From a virus: a DNA stretch of 20,104 nt. Location of the stretch: IMG/VR virus record IMGVR_UViG_3300037258_000191, positions 1 through 20,104 of that record, one strand, 5' to 3'. The position numbers and the translations under genes were made by a program. Position 1 is the stretch's first letter. Every line of letters starts with the position of its first letter. Positions 1-7,422 of this stretch are shown here, one piece after another. The notes under the pieces were generated by a model. The model was not told the origin of the DNA and searched no databases. It worked only from the letters and a program-made list of their open reading frames with translations.

Positions 1-3000
1 CACCCGCCGCGTTCGAGGTGCCCTTGGCGTAGCCGGGCATGCTGGCATGCATGGCCAGGACGCGCTCGGTGGCCGCATGTGGCAGCACGGTCTCGCCGCC
101 GCGCATGCGGACGAGCTCGCGGCCCTTCTCCCCGGTGACCGCCCAGCCGGGAGCCGCCCCGCCGGTCCCGGCCGCGTACCAGGCCGGGGAGTGCGAGTTC
201 TCGAACGCGTAGGCATGTGCCGGGGTGCCGTAGCTCGACTTGATGTACCCGGCGCCCCATCGCATCTGGGTGACGGGGTTGGTCCGCCAGTCCGCCCCGG
301 CGGCGGCCATCTTGCTGCCCGGGTCGGCCTGCGGGATGCCGTAGGCCGGGGAGGTGGGGTTCTGGGCGTTGTACCGCCAGCCGCTCTCCTCGTTCCACAG
401 GGCCAGCAGCGGAGGCCACTGGCTCGCGCCCCATCCCCAGTCGCCGAGGTGCGCGCGCATCCAGCCCTGGGCCGTAGCGGCACCGGGCCCGACGGAACCT
501 CCGCCCGGGTAAGAGGCGGACGCGGATGCGGCGGCGGCGGCCTTGGCGGCAGAGGTCTCGGAACTCTTCAGCGCGGACGTCATCGCGTTTTTCATGGCGC
601 TGGTCACGTCGCTGTCGAACGCGGCATTGAACTGGGTCGCCTGCGATGCCAGCGACCCGGCGCCCGCGACCTGTCCGCCTGCCGCGAACCCGGGGAGCCG
701 GCCGCGCAGGTGATCGACCGCGCCCGCCCGGACCATGCCCGTCGGCACGACCACCTCGCCGGGCATTGCCGCGATCAGGACGGAATCCTTGCCGGGTACG
801 CCGCCCGTGATCATGCCGCCGGCGGCTTTCGGTGCCGCCACTCCCGCAGGGATGGGGACGCTGATCTTGCCGGCGCTGCTGATCTGCGAGATGGAGAACT
901 GGCCCTTGCCGGTCTCGTTCAGCGTCGCCGAATAGGGACTGCCGGCGGCAACCTTGTGCAGCGACGTCCACAGGTTGTCTGCCTGCGTCTTAGTCTTGCC
1001 GAGCTGGGCGGCGAACTTCTCGAACTGGCCTTTCGACTCGTTCGCCTTCGACGCGGTGTCCAGCAGCAGCTGATGAGACAGGGACGTCCACAGCTGGTCC
1101 GCGGCCGACTTGGACTGCCCGAGGCCGGTCACCGCGAAGTCAACGAAGTTCTTCTTCGCCGTCGCCGCGTTCCCGGACTGGGCCAGCAGCGACGCGATGA
1201 CGTTCGTTCCCTGCTGGTCGAACACGGCACCAGCGGTCTTGCCGTCGAGGACGGACTTGGCGAACCCGTCGAACGCCTGCTGGCCGCCGTGGGCGTTGAC
1301 GACCGCCTGGGCCATCATCGCGTTGAGATCCTGGCCGAGCACCCCGGCGAGCTGGGCGGCCGAGCCGGTGGTCTTGTCGATGATCGTCTTGAACCCCGAC
1401 ATGGACGTCGAGTTCTGCCCGGTCCAGCCGCTCAGGCTCTTCATCGAGACGGTGCCGGGCCCGAGGGCGTTGTTGACCAGCGCCACGACCGACGCGCGGG
1501 CCGCGTCGTTGTGGCCGGCGTAGGCGAGCATCTGCTGCGCCTCGGTCGCGACGACCGTGCTCAGGTCCTTAGTGCTGATCTGCTGGTCCTGTACCGCGTC
1601 GATGACTTTCTGCGCGGCGGGGATCACGGTGCCGTAGAAGCTGTTCCCCAGCGCCAGCGACTGGGTGTTCAGGCCGCTCATCGACGCCCCGGCGGTGTTC
1701 GCCGCGCCGGCGAGGCCGGTACCGCCCGCGCCGAGCTTGGCGGCGGCGGTCCCGATGCCCTGCTCGAACGCGATGAACGCCGTCTCGCCGCCGGTAATCA
1801 CGCCGATCAGGGCGTCCTCGGCCCCGGTGATCTTCTGCATCGCGGGCAGCAGCGTGGTGACGAGCTTGTCGCCCTGCGCGTTGGAGGCGGCGGTGGTGCG
1901 GCCCGTGCTGAGCGCGAGCGCCTTCTGGGCGGCGTCGGCGGCGGCGATCTCGACCTGGGCCTGCGCCCACGCGGTGCCGTTCTTATCGGTGATCTGCGCC
2001 GAGGTGATGCCCGCGTCGTTCAGCAGCGCCAGCGCCGCGGCGGTCCCGCCGTACTTCTGGCCGAGATCCTGGACCCGGCCGCTGACGAGCGCGGCCTGCT
2101 GCTGCAGCTGGGTCAGGCCCTGCTGGTAGTGCGCCTGGGTCTCGGCGGCGTGGTCGAGCGCCGGGTTGTAGTCCTGCTCGAAGTGCCCCGCGACGCCGGT
2201 TATTACCGGGCCCTGGTCCTTCATCGCGGCGCTGACCGCCCGCGTCGAGGTCGTCAGCTTCTGCTCGGTCTGCACCATCGAGGCGAGGATGGTGGCGTCC
2301 AGGTTGCCCAGCGACGACTTGCTGATCGTGTCCTGGATGGAGGTGTTGAACTGCTGCGCCGCGTCCTTGGCGGTGGCCAGCTTGATCGCCAGGGCGCCGA
2401 TCGCGACAGCGGCGGCGGCAGCCCAGACGACCGGGTTGACTTCGGCGAGCAGGCCGCCTGCGGTAGCGGCAGACGTCTCGGCGACAGTCAGGCCCTCCAT
2501 GGACACCGCTGCCGCCGCAGCGCCGGCTGCCTCGGCATCGAGGCCGGCGCCGACGGCCGCGTCGAATGCGGCGTTGGCCTTCGCGGCGAGTGCCGCCGTG
2601 CTGAACTTGGTGACCGCCCCGGTGATGCTGTCGAACTTCGCGGCAATGTCGAGGCCCATCAAGGCCGTGACCGGCTTATACAGCGCCAGGGCCGCGACTG
2701 CCGCGTCCGTCAGGAACGGCGAGAATCGCGTCAGGCCGTTCACGGCGGACAGCAGCCCGGAGGCAAAGTGCAGCGTGGCGACCGCCAGCGGGTTCAGGTC
2801 CGTCACCAGCGACTCGAGCAGGTGCACGACGGGCGGGATCAGCCCGGCGACGGCCGCCATGTCCGGGCCGATCTCCTGGCCGAGGAAGTGGCTGAACTGC
2901 TTCGCCTGCGGGTCGGTGGCCACGGAACCCAGCGTGCGCACCAGGTAGGCGACCGCATCGCCGCCCTCCTTGGCGAGCGGCACCAGGTGCGGCAGGATCG

Positions 3001-3913
3001 TGTCCGCTGTCCCGAGCGCCTCGTTGAAGACGGTCAGAACCTGCGGGGCCACTGCGGCGGACAGCTTCTTGTACGAGGTCTCCAGCTGCCCCACGTTGGC
3101 CGCGGCGATCTTCTGGGACTGCGACAGGTTCGCGTACTCCTGCGCCGCCCCGGCCGCACCGGACTTCAGGTCCGTCTGCGCCTTGACGACCTTCTCGACC
3201 TGCGGTACCGCGAGCGCCGCGAATGAGGCGACGCCGGCCCCGGCGACGACCATGGCGGGCGCGACCGCCGTAGCGGCGCCGATGAGGGTCAGCATCCACG
3301 AGCCGGCCTCTTGCGCGCCGTCGGCCTTGACCTTGACCTGCGCCGTGGTGCCGTCGACCTGCTGGAGGCCCTGCTGGAGCTTGCCCAGGTCCGCCTGGGC
3401 CTTGAGCAGGTCCGCCGAGGCCTTCACGCGGATCTCGGTGTCCCGGGTTTCCAGCCGGTCGAGCTTCGCGGTCAGGTCGTCGATCTTCGCCTGCGCGGCG
3501 GCGGTGTCCGCCGTGACCTTCGGCGTCGGGTCTTTCTTGCCGAGCTCGTCGAGCTGCTTGTTCAGGGCGTCGAGCTCGGTGTAGGCCTTCTGCGCGTCGG
3601 GGCTGACCTGCGGCCGGGCGACGATGTTGTTCAGCCGCTGGATGCGCGCCTGGACCTGCGCGATCCGCGCGGTGGTCTGCGCGTCGTCGACGGCGACCTT
3701 GACCGTGGGCGAGGACTTGCCGAGCTTGTCCGCCTTCGCCTGCGTGCCGGTGATGGCCTTGTCCGCGGCAGTGGTGTCGGCCTTGACCTTGGCGGTGTAG
3801 TCCTTACCGCTGAACTTGTCAGCGTCGGCCTTGGCTTGGTCGAGACCACGGTTGAAATCGGAGCGGTCTAGGACAAGCCGGCTCTCGATGGACCCAGCGT
3901 CGAACGTGGACAT
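1..3913 (-). CDS. Tail tape measure protein with C-terminal lytic-transglycosylase-like domain (partial)
   Basis: Scaffold that sets tail length and travels with the DNA during injection. The reading frame is open from the ATG at 3913 to the left edge (at least 1304 codons; I checked much of it codon by codon and found no stop), so the C-terminus lies outside. GGTGAG precedes the ATG by about 5 bases. Residues 1-200 are coiled-coil-like with imperfect repeats built around KVKAD, KVAVDD, KVTAD and RVKAS. Hydrophobic stretches lie near residues 207-235 and 490-512, as is usual for tape measures. Residues about 1148-1245 resemble the SLT/lysozyme-like domain of actinophage tape measures, with a candidate catalytic Glu in NEESGW (1174-1179), followed by AYGIPQADPGSKM and TNPVTQMRWGAGYI. 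That domain would open peptidoglycan at infection. It follows the tail chaperones and a lipoprotein gene, the expected position for a tape measure. Confidence 0.93.
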   Translation of the reverse strand, partial: MSTFDAGSIESRLVLDRSDFNRGLDQAKADADKFSGKDYTAKVKADTTAADKAITGTQAKADKLGKSSPTVKVAVDDAQTTARIAQVQARIQRLNNIVARPQVSPDAQKAYTELDALNKQLDELGKKDPTPKVTADTAAAQAKIDDLTAKLDRLETRDTEIRVKASADLLKAQADLGKLQQGLQQVDGTTAQVKVKADGAQEAGSWMLTLIGAATAVAPAMVVAGAGVASFAALAVPQVEKVVKAQTDLKSGAAGAAQEYANLSQSQKIAAANVGQLETSYKKLSAAVAPQVLTVFNEALGTADTILPHLVPLAKEGGDAVAYLVRTLGSVATDPQAKQFSHFLGQEIGPDMAAVAGLIPPVVHLLESLVTDLNPLAVATLHFASGLLSAVNGLTRFSPFLTDAAVAALALYKPVTALMGLDIAAKFDSITGAVTKFSTAALAAKANAAFDAAVGAGLDAEAAGAAAAAVSMEGLTVAETSAATAGGLLAEVNPVVWAAAAAVAIGALAIKLATAKDAAQQFNTSIQDTISKSSLGNLDATILASMVQTEQKLTTSTRAVSAAMKDQGPVITGVAGHFEQDYNPALDHAAETQAHYQQGLTQLQQQAALVSGRVQDLGQKYGGTAAALALLNDAGITSAQITDKNGTAWAQAQVEIAAADAAQKALALSTGRTTAASNAQGDKLVTTLLPAMQKITGAEDALIGVITGGETAFIAFEQGIGTAAAKLGAGGTGLAGAANTAGASMSGLNTQSLALGNSFYGTVIPAAQKVIDAVQDQQISTKDLSTVVATEAQQMLAYAGHNDAARASVVALVNNALGPGTVSMKSLSGWTGQNSTSMSGFKTIIDKTTGSAAQLAGVLGQDLNAMMAQAVVNAHGGQQAFDGFAKSVLDGKTAGAVFDQQGTNVIASLLAQSGNAATAKKNFVDFAVTGLGQSKSAADQLWTSLSHQLLLDTASKANESKGQFEKFAAQLGKTKTQADNLWTSLHKVAAGSPYSATLNETGKGQFSISQISSAGKISVPIPAGVAAPKAAGGMITGGVPGKDSVLIAAMPGEVVVPTGMVRAGAVDHLRGRLPGFAAGGQVAGAGSLASQATQFNAAFDSDVTSAMKNAMTSALKSSETSAAKAAAAASASASYPGGGSVGPGAATAQGWMRAHLGDWGWGASQWPPLLALWNEESGWRYNAQNPTSPAYGIPQADPGSKMAAAGADWRTNPVTQMRWGAGYIKSSYGTPAHAYAFENSHSPAWYAAGTGGAAPGWAVTGEKGRELVRMRGGETVLPHAATERVLAMHASMPGYAKGTSNAAG

Positions 3914-3976
3914 GGCGACTCACCGCCCTGTCCTGCGTAGATTCCCCTGAGTGGCGGCCGTTGAGGACCGCTTCAG

Positions 3977-4411
3977 CTAGCCGCCGAAGGTCAGGCTGAC
4001 GGCCCTGTCAAGCTGCGCCCTGGTCGCGTTCACCACGGCGCGCTGCCCCTGGACCTGAAGCCCGTACGAGGCGTACCCGCCGGGCACGCCGCCGATGGTG
4101 AAGGCGCTCACGCAGTCGCCGTAATCCCCGTCCGCGACGCGGCGTCCCGTGGCGGCAACGTGCCCGCTCGCGACCTGGACGCTGCGTCCGCCTGTGGTGG
4201 CCAGCACGATGACCGTCTCGTCATCTTTGCAGCGGGTCGCGCTCACCGGAACCGGCAGGTTAGCGCCGTCCGGGTCGGCCCCGATGCTGGCCTGGTTCCT
4301 GACCGTGCCGTGAACGGTGATCGCCCGCGCGGCGGGAGGTGCGCTACTGCCGCAGGCGGCCAGGAGGATGGCCGGGGCCGCGGCGAAGGCTGCGATGATG
4401 ATCGGGCGCAT
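3977..4411 (-). CDS. Putative lipoprotein encoded between tail chaperones and tape measure
   Basis: A 144-residue secreted protein. The N-terminus is a short hydrophobic signal with a lipobox LAAC at residues 17-20, so Cys20 would be lipidated after signal peptidase II cleavage and the protein anchored to the outer face of the membrane. The body is a small domain with two Cys and the pattern DCVSAFTIGGVP...Y, reminiscent of short secreted proteins of actinobacteria rather than virion proteins. It lies 52 bases after the chaperone stop and 63 before the tape measure start, in the same direction. AAGGA sits only one base from the ATG, so the start is imperfectly supported. No phage structural role is recognised. 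Lipoproteins that block superinfection by acting on the tape measure are known from streptococcal phage TP-J34 (Ltp); a similar role here is inference. Confidence 0.78.
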   Translation of the reverse strand: MRPIIIAAFAAAPAILLAACGSSAPPAARAITVHGTVRNQASIGADPDGANLPVPVSATRCKDDETVIVLATTGGRSVQVASGHVAATGRRVADGDYGDCVSAFTIGGVPGGYASYGLQVQGQRAVVNATRAQLDRAVSLTFGG

Positions 4412-4463
4412 GTCCTTGAAGACGCCGCATGCCGCCCCTGAGTGGTCACGCGCGCCCGTATCG

Positions 4464-4796
4464 TTACCCGTTCGCCGCTCGCTGCGCCGCCTGCGAGTCA
4501 GCGATCAGGGACCTGATGTCGATCACGTCGGCGCCTGCCTCGGCTTGCCGGGCCGCGATCTGCGGCAGCCCCTCGCTCAAGGGTGCCTCGTCCACGCGGA
4601 TCAGGCCCTCGGTGACCATGCCGTCCCAGTAGGACCGCTGCACGGTCCACGGGAGCGCGTCCCATTCACCCTCAGACAGGCTCAGGTGGCGCCGCGCCAT
4701 GTACAGGATCAGGCGGCGGCTGCGGACGGCCGGGTCTGACCCGGCGTCCTCCCAGCGCCGCTCACGACTTCCGGGCCGAGTTCTCCTCGCACCCAT
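4464..4796 (-). CDS. Tail assembly chaperone, T-part expressed by -1 frameshift
   Basis: The minus-one frame downstream of the G-like chaperone. The recognisable part runs from DPAVRSRRLILYMARRHLSL through EWDALPWTVQRSYWDG, the pattern of T extensions in actinophage tail chaperones (a basic helix, then EW.xLPW and an aromatic-rich helix). It is 110 codons if read from the first ATG, which follows directly after an in-frame TGA, so most of the protein should be made as a G-T fusion entered in the 88-base overlap. Tail chaperones of this type coat the tape measure during tail polymerisation. Independent initiation at 4796 cannot be excluded. Confidence 0.8.
   Translation of the reverse strand: MGARRTRPGSRERRWEDAGSDPAVRSRRLILYMARRHLSLSEGEWDALPWTVQRSYWDGMVTEGLIRVDEAPLSEGLPQIAARQAEAGADVIDIRSLIADSQAAQRAANG
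4709..4796 (-). other. Probable -1 ribosomal frameshift window between chaperone G and T
   Basis: The T frame is closed by TGA immediately before 4796 and the G frame by TGA at 4709, so any -1 shift must occur in these 88 bases. I see no canonical A/T-rich slippery heptamer. The most tolerable slip I can find is C CCG GAA at 4775-4769, where a P-site proline tRNA could re-pair from CCG to CCC. The exact site is not settled. Confidence 0.55.
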
Positions 4797-5125
4797 TCAG
4801 CCCAGGCGGAGAACACGCGGTGCGGAAGTTTCTCCAGTTCCTCCGCCGCCGGGATGCCGGAGCACAGGGCGGAGTAGATCTCCGCGTTCCGCTTCACCGT
4901 CGCCTCGACCTGCTCCGGGCCGAGCCGTTTCAGGGTGTCCTCGAGCGGCTCGTCCTCGGGAAGGTTCGCGAGTTCCTTCCGCAGCAGGTCGCCCTCGGTG
5001 ATCAGGCCGTTGACGAACGCCTGCACCTGGAGCGTGGACGGCTCCGGGATGACCCGGTACTCATCGCCAGGTTTGAACCGGAACCGCATCGGGTCGACGA
5101 CCGCTTCCGCGTCGAAGCTGGGCAT
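4709..5125 (-). CDS. Tail assembly chaperone, G-part
   Basis: A 138-residue acidic, helical protein located between the tail tube and tape measure genes, the fixed position of gpG-type chaperones. The N-terminus contains MRFRFKPGDEYRVIPEPS, followed by a helical core with LPEDEPLEDTLKRLGPEQ. The last 29 codons overlap the T frame and are low-complexity, as expected for a tail that is replaced on frameshifting. Its ATG follows the TGA of the upstream zinc-ribbon gene by one base (TGACATG), so the two are probably translationally coupled. It works with the T extension and the tape measure. The fold assignment rests on position and pattern, not on a catalytic motif. Confidence 0.82.
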   Translation of the reverse strand: MPSFDAEAVVDPMRFRFKPGDEYRVIPEPSTLQVQAFVNGLITEGDLLRKELANLPEDEPLEDTLKRLGPEQVEATVKRNAEIYSALCSGIPAAEELEKLPHRVFSAWAEWVRGELGPEVVSGAGRTPGQTRPSAAAA

Positions 5126-5126
5126 G

Positions 5127-5291
5127 TCAGCCTCCCACGTGCACGAACGTACCGTAGACGCCGCCGCACTCCGGTTCCCAGGTCCACCGCTCGCAGCGAG
5201 GGCAACGGCCCATCACGGTCTGCGCGAGCACGGTGTCCTCAGGGTTTCCGGTGGCGGCCATGCTGCCCGGGACGGACGCAGAGGTGGCCAT
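5127..5291 (-). CDS. Small zinc-ribbon-like protein upstream of tail chaperone
   Basis: A 54-residue gene with a very good ribosome binding site: GAGGAG seven bases before the ATG at 5291. The product holds CPRC at residues 30-33, a third Cys at 42 and a His at 51, enough ligands for one zinc knuckle. The first 26 residues look disordered. The TGA is one base from the start of the chaperone gene. The function is unknown. It is the third small protein of this late operon with a Cys-x2-Cys/His pattern (see 17311 and 18977). Confidence 0.7.
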   Translation of the reverse strand: MATSASVPGSMAATGNPEDTVLAQTVMGRCPRCERWTWEPECGGVYGTFVHVGG

Positions 5292-5330
5292 GGTGACGCT
5301 CCTCACAAGAGCCAGGTCAACCGTCAGGCG

Positions 5331-5336
5331 TATATT
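5331..5336 (+). promoter_or_regulatory. Candidate -10 element for the small membrane gene
   Basis: TATATT is an isolated AT-rich hexamer in a GC-rich 69-base divergent gap, 24 bases before the ATG at 5361. No convincing -35 is visible at the usual distance, so this is weak support for a plus-strand promoter. Confidence 0.35.
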
Positions 5337-5360
5337 GCGCGTCTAGCCAGTTGAGGGGTG

Positions 5361-5504
5361 ATGGAGATGTTTCTCTATCTGGTCAAGCGAGCCGACCGGC
5401 GGTCCAAGCCGCTCAGCAGGGCGCACCGCAGGCAGGCTGCGGCCTGGACGTGGCTGATTGCCTTCGCGGTCGTGCTGGCCGTCGTGCTGGCCGCCGCAGG
5501 CTAG
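5361..5504 (+). CDS. Small single-pass membrane peptide (moron-like)
   Basis: A 47-residue plus-strand ORF in a gap of the minus-strand tail operon. GAGGGG lies three bases before the first ATG; a second ATG two codons later would have better spacing. The product has a basic N-terminal half (KRADRRSK, RAHRRQ) and a C-terminal hydrophobic helix of about 17 residues beginning WTWLIAFAVV, so it should insert N-in as a tail-anchored or single-pass peptide. Its TAG and the TAG of the converging tail tube gene are the two strands of one CTAG (5501-5504). The function is unknown; holin-like, exclusion or membrane-sensing roles are all possible. Short length limits certainty, but the filled gap, ribosome site and exact stop-to-stop fit argue for a real gene. 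Confidence 0.62.
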   Translation: MEMFLYLVKRADRRSKPLSRAHRRQAAAWTWLIAFAVVLAVVLAAAG

Positions 5505-6103
5505 CTCGTGGCGACCGCCGTCAAATCTATGACCTGGATGGCCGAGTAGGGACACACGGTGGAGAGCGTGCAGGGGTAGAGCCTCTGCGACGCGGAGCGC
5601 CTGAAGTCGGTCTTTACGGATGCCGTGCTCATCACGCCCGGGATGTTGAACACCCGCGCGAACCCGAGCTGGTTCTTGCCGACCACCGCGCACGCCAGCG
5701 TCGGGAGGGTGGTGGACAGGGACAGGACCGACTTGCCGGGCTGGCCCGCGCCCGCCGCCGTGACCGCGATGGTGCCGGTGCTGCCGTAGGCCATGTTGAT
5801 GTTCGACAGCGTCTCTTCGCTGAAGTCGAACGAGACCTCCAGGGTCGCCTTCTCGATAAGCACCGCGACCGGGGTCGGCTGCTCCTCGATGTTGATGTCC
5901 TGCGTGGACGGGTTCCAGTTCAGCGACACCCCGGAGTCGGTGGCGCCGATGAACGACCAGCCGCCGCCGGTCCACGCGGACCCGACGCCGAGGCTGGCAT
6001 CCGAGGGGAGGGCGGTGTTCAGCGGGGCGGTGAATACGGCGGCGAGGCCGACGACGACGTTGCCGGTGTTGACCGCCGGCGGGGTGTACGAGAGCGTGGG
6101 CAT
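5501..6103 (-). CDS. Major tail tube protein
   Basis: A 200-residue beta-rich protein in the tail tube slot, before the chaperones and tape measure. Typical features are the N-terminal TGNVVVGLAAVFTAPLNT, then a mid-region IEEQPTPVAVLIEKATLEV followed by FSEETLSNINMAYG, a pattern I associate with tube proteins of actinobacterial siphophages (homologous to the gpV-type fold). It should polymerise as hexameric rings around the tape measure. GGAGGAG lies five bases before the ATG at 6103, one of the strongest ribosome sites in the window, consistent with high output. A GC-rich hairpin lies 25 bases upstream. The gene converges on the small plus-strand membrane gene with a four-base overlap. Confidence 0.88.
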   Translation of the reverse strand: MPTLSYTPPAVNTGNVVVGLAAVFTAPLNTALPSDASLGVGSAWTGGGWSFIGATDSGVSLNWNPSTQDINIEEQPTPVAVLIEKATLEVSFDFSEETLSNINMAYGSTGTIAVTAAGAGQPGKSVLSLSTTLPTLACAVVGKNQLGFARVFNIPGVMSTASVKTDFRRSASQRLYPCTLSTVCPYSAIQVIDLTAVATS

Positions 6104-6128
6104 GCGGTCTCCTCCGGGAACGACGAAA

Positions 6129-6152
6129 CCCCGGCCGTGTCACGGTCCGGGG
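6129..6152 (-). terminator. Terminator-like GC hairpin just upstream of the tail tube gene
   Basis: Read on the minus strand, CCCCGG, one bulged A and CCG pair with CGG and CCGGGG around a short loop, and TTTCGTCG follows. It looks like a weak intrinsic terminator, but only 25 bases separate it from the tail tube ATG, which leaves no room for a promoter. A processing or 5'-protecting structure is therefore equally likely. Confidence 0.55.
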
Positions 6153-6177
6153 CTCGGGAGTTGCGGCTGGTGGGGGG

Positions 6178-6507
6178 CTAGATCTCGCGGAGGGTGAACC
6201 CGGCGAGCCGGGCCGCCTCGTGTGCGCGCAGGGCGGTCGCGTCATCGACCTCAGTCCCGTCCGCGGTGATGGTGACCGCCTCGCCGCCCCCCTCGAGCGG
6301 CGGGACGGTCAGCGCACCCATCGGCGCCCGGGTCGCGAGGGTGACATGGCCGGGACGCGCCGGCTTCGCGGGCTGCGGAACGACCGGGGCCGGGGCCTCG
6401 GGGAACCCCGTGGGGATGGGCGGCGGCGAGTCCTGTGCCGCAGTGGTGCCCTCGGCGGGCCGGGCGGCCGGCGCCGGCTCCTTGGCTTCCTGGCTTCCTG
6501 ATGCCAT
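6178..6507 (-). CDS. Proline-rich small protein of the tail/neck region
   Basis: About 109 residues. The first 50 or so are Pro/Ala-rich and probably disordered. The C-terminal half is ordered-looking, with GEAVTITADGTEVDD followed by the helix ALRAHEAARLAGFTLREI. I chose ATG 6507 over the adjacent GTG 6510 because AGGAGG then has six-base spacing. That ribosome site overlaps the stop of the preceding gene (6518), indicating coupling. It is followed by a hairpin and then the tail tube gene. Small proteins of this shape are common between tail terminator and tube in actinophages. The function is unknown; a virion accessory or tail-tube partner is inference. Confidence 0.75.
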   Translation of the reverse strand: MASGSQEAKEPAPAARPAEGTTAAQDSPPPIPTGFPEAPAPVVPQPAKPARPGHVTLATRAPMGALTVPPLEGGGEAVTITADGTEVDDATALRAHEAARLAGFTLREI

Positions 6508-6517
6508 CACGTGCCTC

Positions 6518-6883
6518 CTAGCTCGCCGGGACCAGCTGGTAGAGCGTCACGCTGATGTTGGCCTGCGCGCCGCCGAAGTCGATGTACTGCATGCCGGACC
6601 CGTCGAGCTGGGTGTAGTCCTTCGCGGACCACGGGCCGAACTTGTAGTTGGTGCTGGCCGTCAGCGCCACGGCGGATACGGTCGGGGCGATGCCCTGGAC
6701 CTTCCCGCCGATGTTCTGCGTGATGGTCTGGCTGCCGGTCCCGTTGTAAACCACCAGGTAGACCAACCCGTTGCTGACGAACTGGACCCCGGTGAAGCCG
6801 GACAGGGACTGTGCCCCGGTCGAGGGGAGGGTCAGGCCGCCCGCTCCCGCGAGCGTGACCGGCGTGAGGGTGACGCGCGCCAC
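6518..6883 (-). CDS. Small beta-rich virion protein
   Basis: 121 residues from GTG 6883, with AAAGG eight bases upstream. The sequence alternates hydrophobic and Thr/Ser/Gly residues throughout (TGVQFVSNGLVYLVVYNGTG; later NYKFGPWSAKDYTQ and ISVTLYQLVP), typical of a jelly-roll or beta-sandwich virion protein. It lies between the tail terminator and tail tube genes with a similar neighbour at 6919. No catalytic motif is present. Decoration of the head, neck or tail is the likeliest role, but the exact place in the particle cannot be told from sequence. Confidence 0.75.
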   Translation of the reverse strand: MARVTLTPVTLAGAGGLTLPSTGAQSLSGFTGVQFVSNGLVYLVVYNGTGSQTITQNIGGKVQGIAPTVSAVALTASTNYKFGPWSAKDYTQLDGSGMQYIDFGGAQANISVTLYQLVPAS

Positions 6884-6918
6884 GATGGCCGCCTTTCAGA
6901 TGATGACGGTCAGGTGGG

Positions 6919-7365
6919 CTAACTGTTATCCGGGATCCTTTTAGCGAAGTCGGCGGTGATACCGAGGGTCACGCTGGTGCCCGTGACCACGTAGACCGCG
7001 ACGCGGAACAGGTTCCCCGGGAAGGCGTTCAGGACCGTGGTGTACTTGCCGACCACGGGCGTCGTCCCGGCGGTGAACAGCGCCTGGTAGCCGGGGACCG
7101 TCGAGGAGGACGGGTAGCCCGCGGCAGCGAGAGTGGCGGCCGCATCCGGGTACCAGGTGGTGCCGCCGTCGGGGCTGTTCTGCAGCAGTACCGCGACGAG
7201 GCCGGTGGTGGTCCACGTGCCCGCCTGGGCGGTCAGGTTGATCCGCAGGAGGCCCTTATCGAAGTCGGATCCGGCGAACTGGTTGCCGACGGGCGCGACG
7301 GTCAGGCCGGCGGCGCACACGGTGGCGGCGGGGAGGAGGGTCAGGGTGGAGCTCTCGTAGCCCAA
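6919..7365 (-). CDS. Beta-rich virion protein, TTG start
   Basis: 148 residues. The only usable start that matches the ribosome site is TTG 7365: AAAGG lies seven bases upstream and no ATG fits. The product is beta-rich with LLQNSPDGGTTWYPD, a motif often seen in sandwich-fold decoration or carbohydrate-contacting virion proteins, and a C-terminal strand run VYVVTGTSVTLGITADFAKR. It lies between the tail terminator and another beta-rich small protein. A structural, possibly surface-exposed role is inferred; nothing shows an enzyme. Confidence 0.75.
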   Translation of the reverse strand: MGYESSTLTLLPAATVCAAGLTVAPVGNQFAGSDFDKGLLRINLTAQAGTWTTTGLVAVLLQNSPDGGTTWYPDAAATLAAAGYPSSSTVPGYQALFTAGTTPVVGKYTTVLNAFPGNLFRVAVYVVTGTSVTLGITADFAKRIPDNS

Positions 7366-7422
7366 TGGACTGCCTTTCGGGTGAGGAGAGCGCGCGGCCC
7401 TCTGATGTGGGGATTGCGGGTG

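Noticed and set aside
47-3226. 1059-codon open frame on the plus strand
   Set aside because: It is codon-register antisense of the tape measure gene in very GC-rich DNA, with Arg/Gly/Leu-rich noise composition and no recognisable domain.
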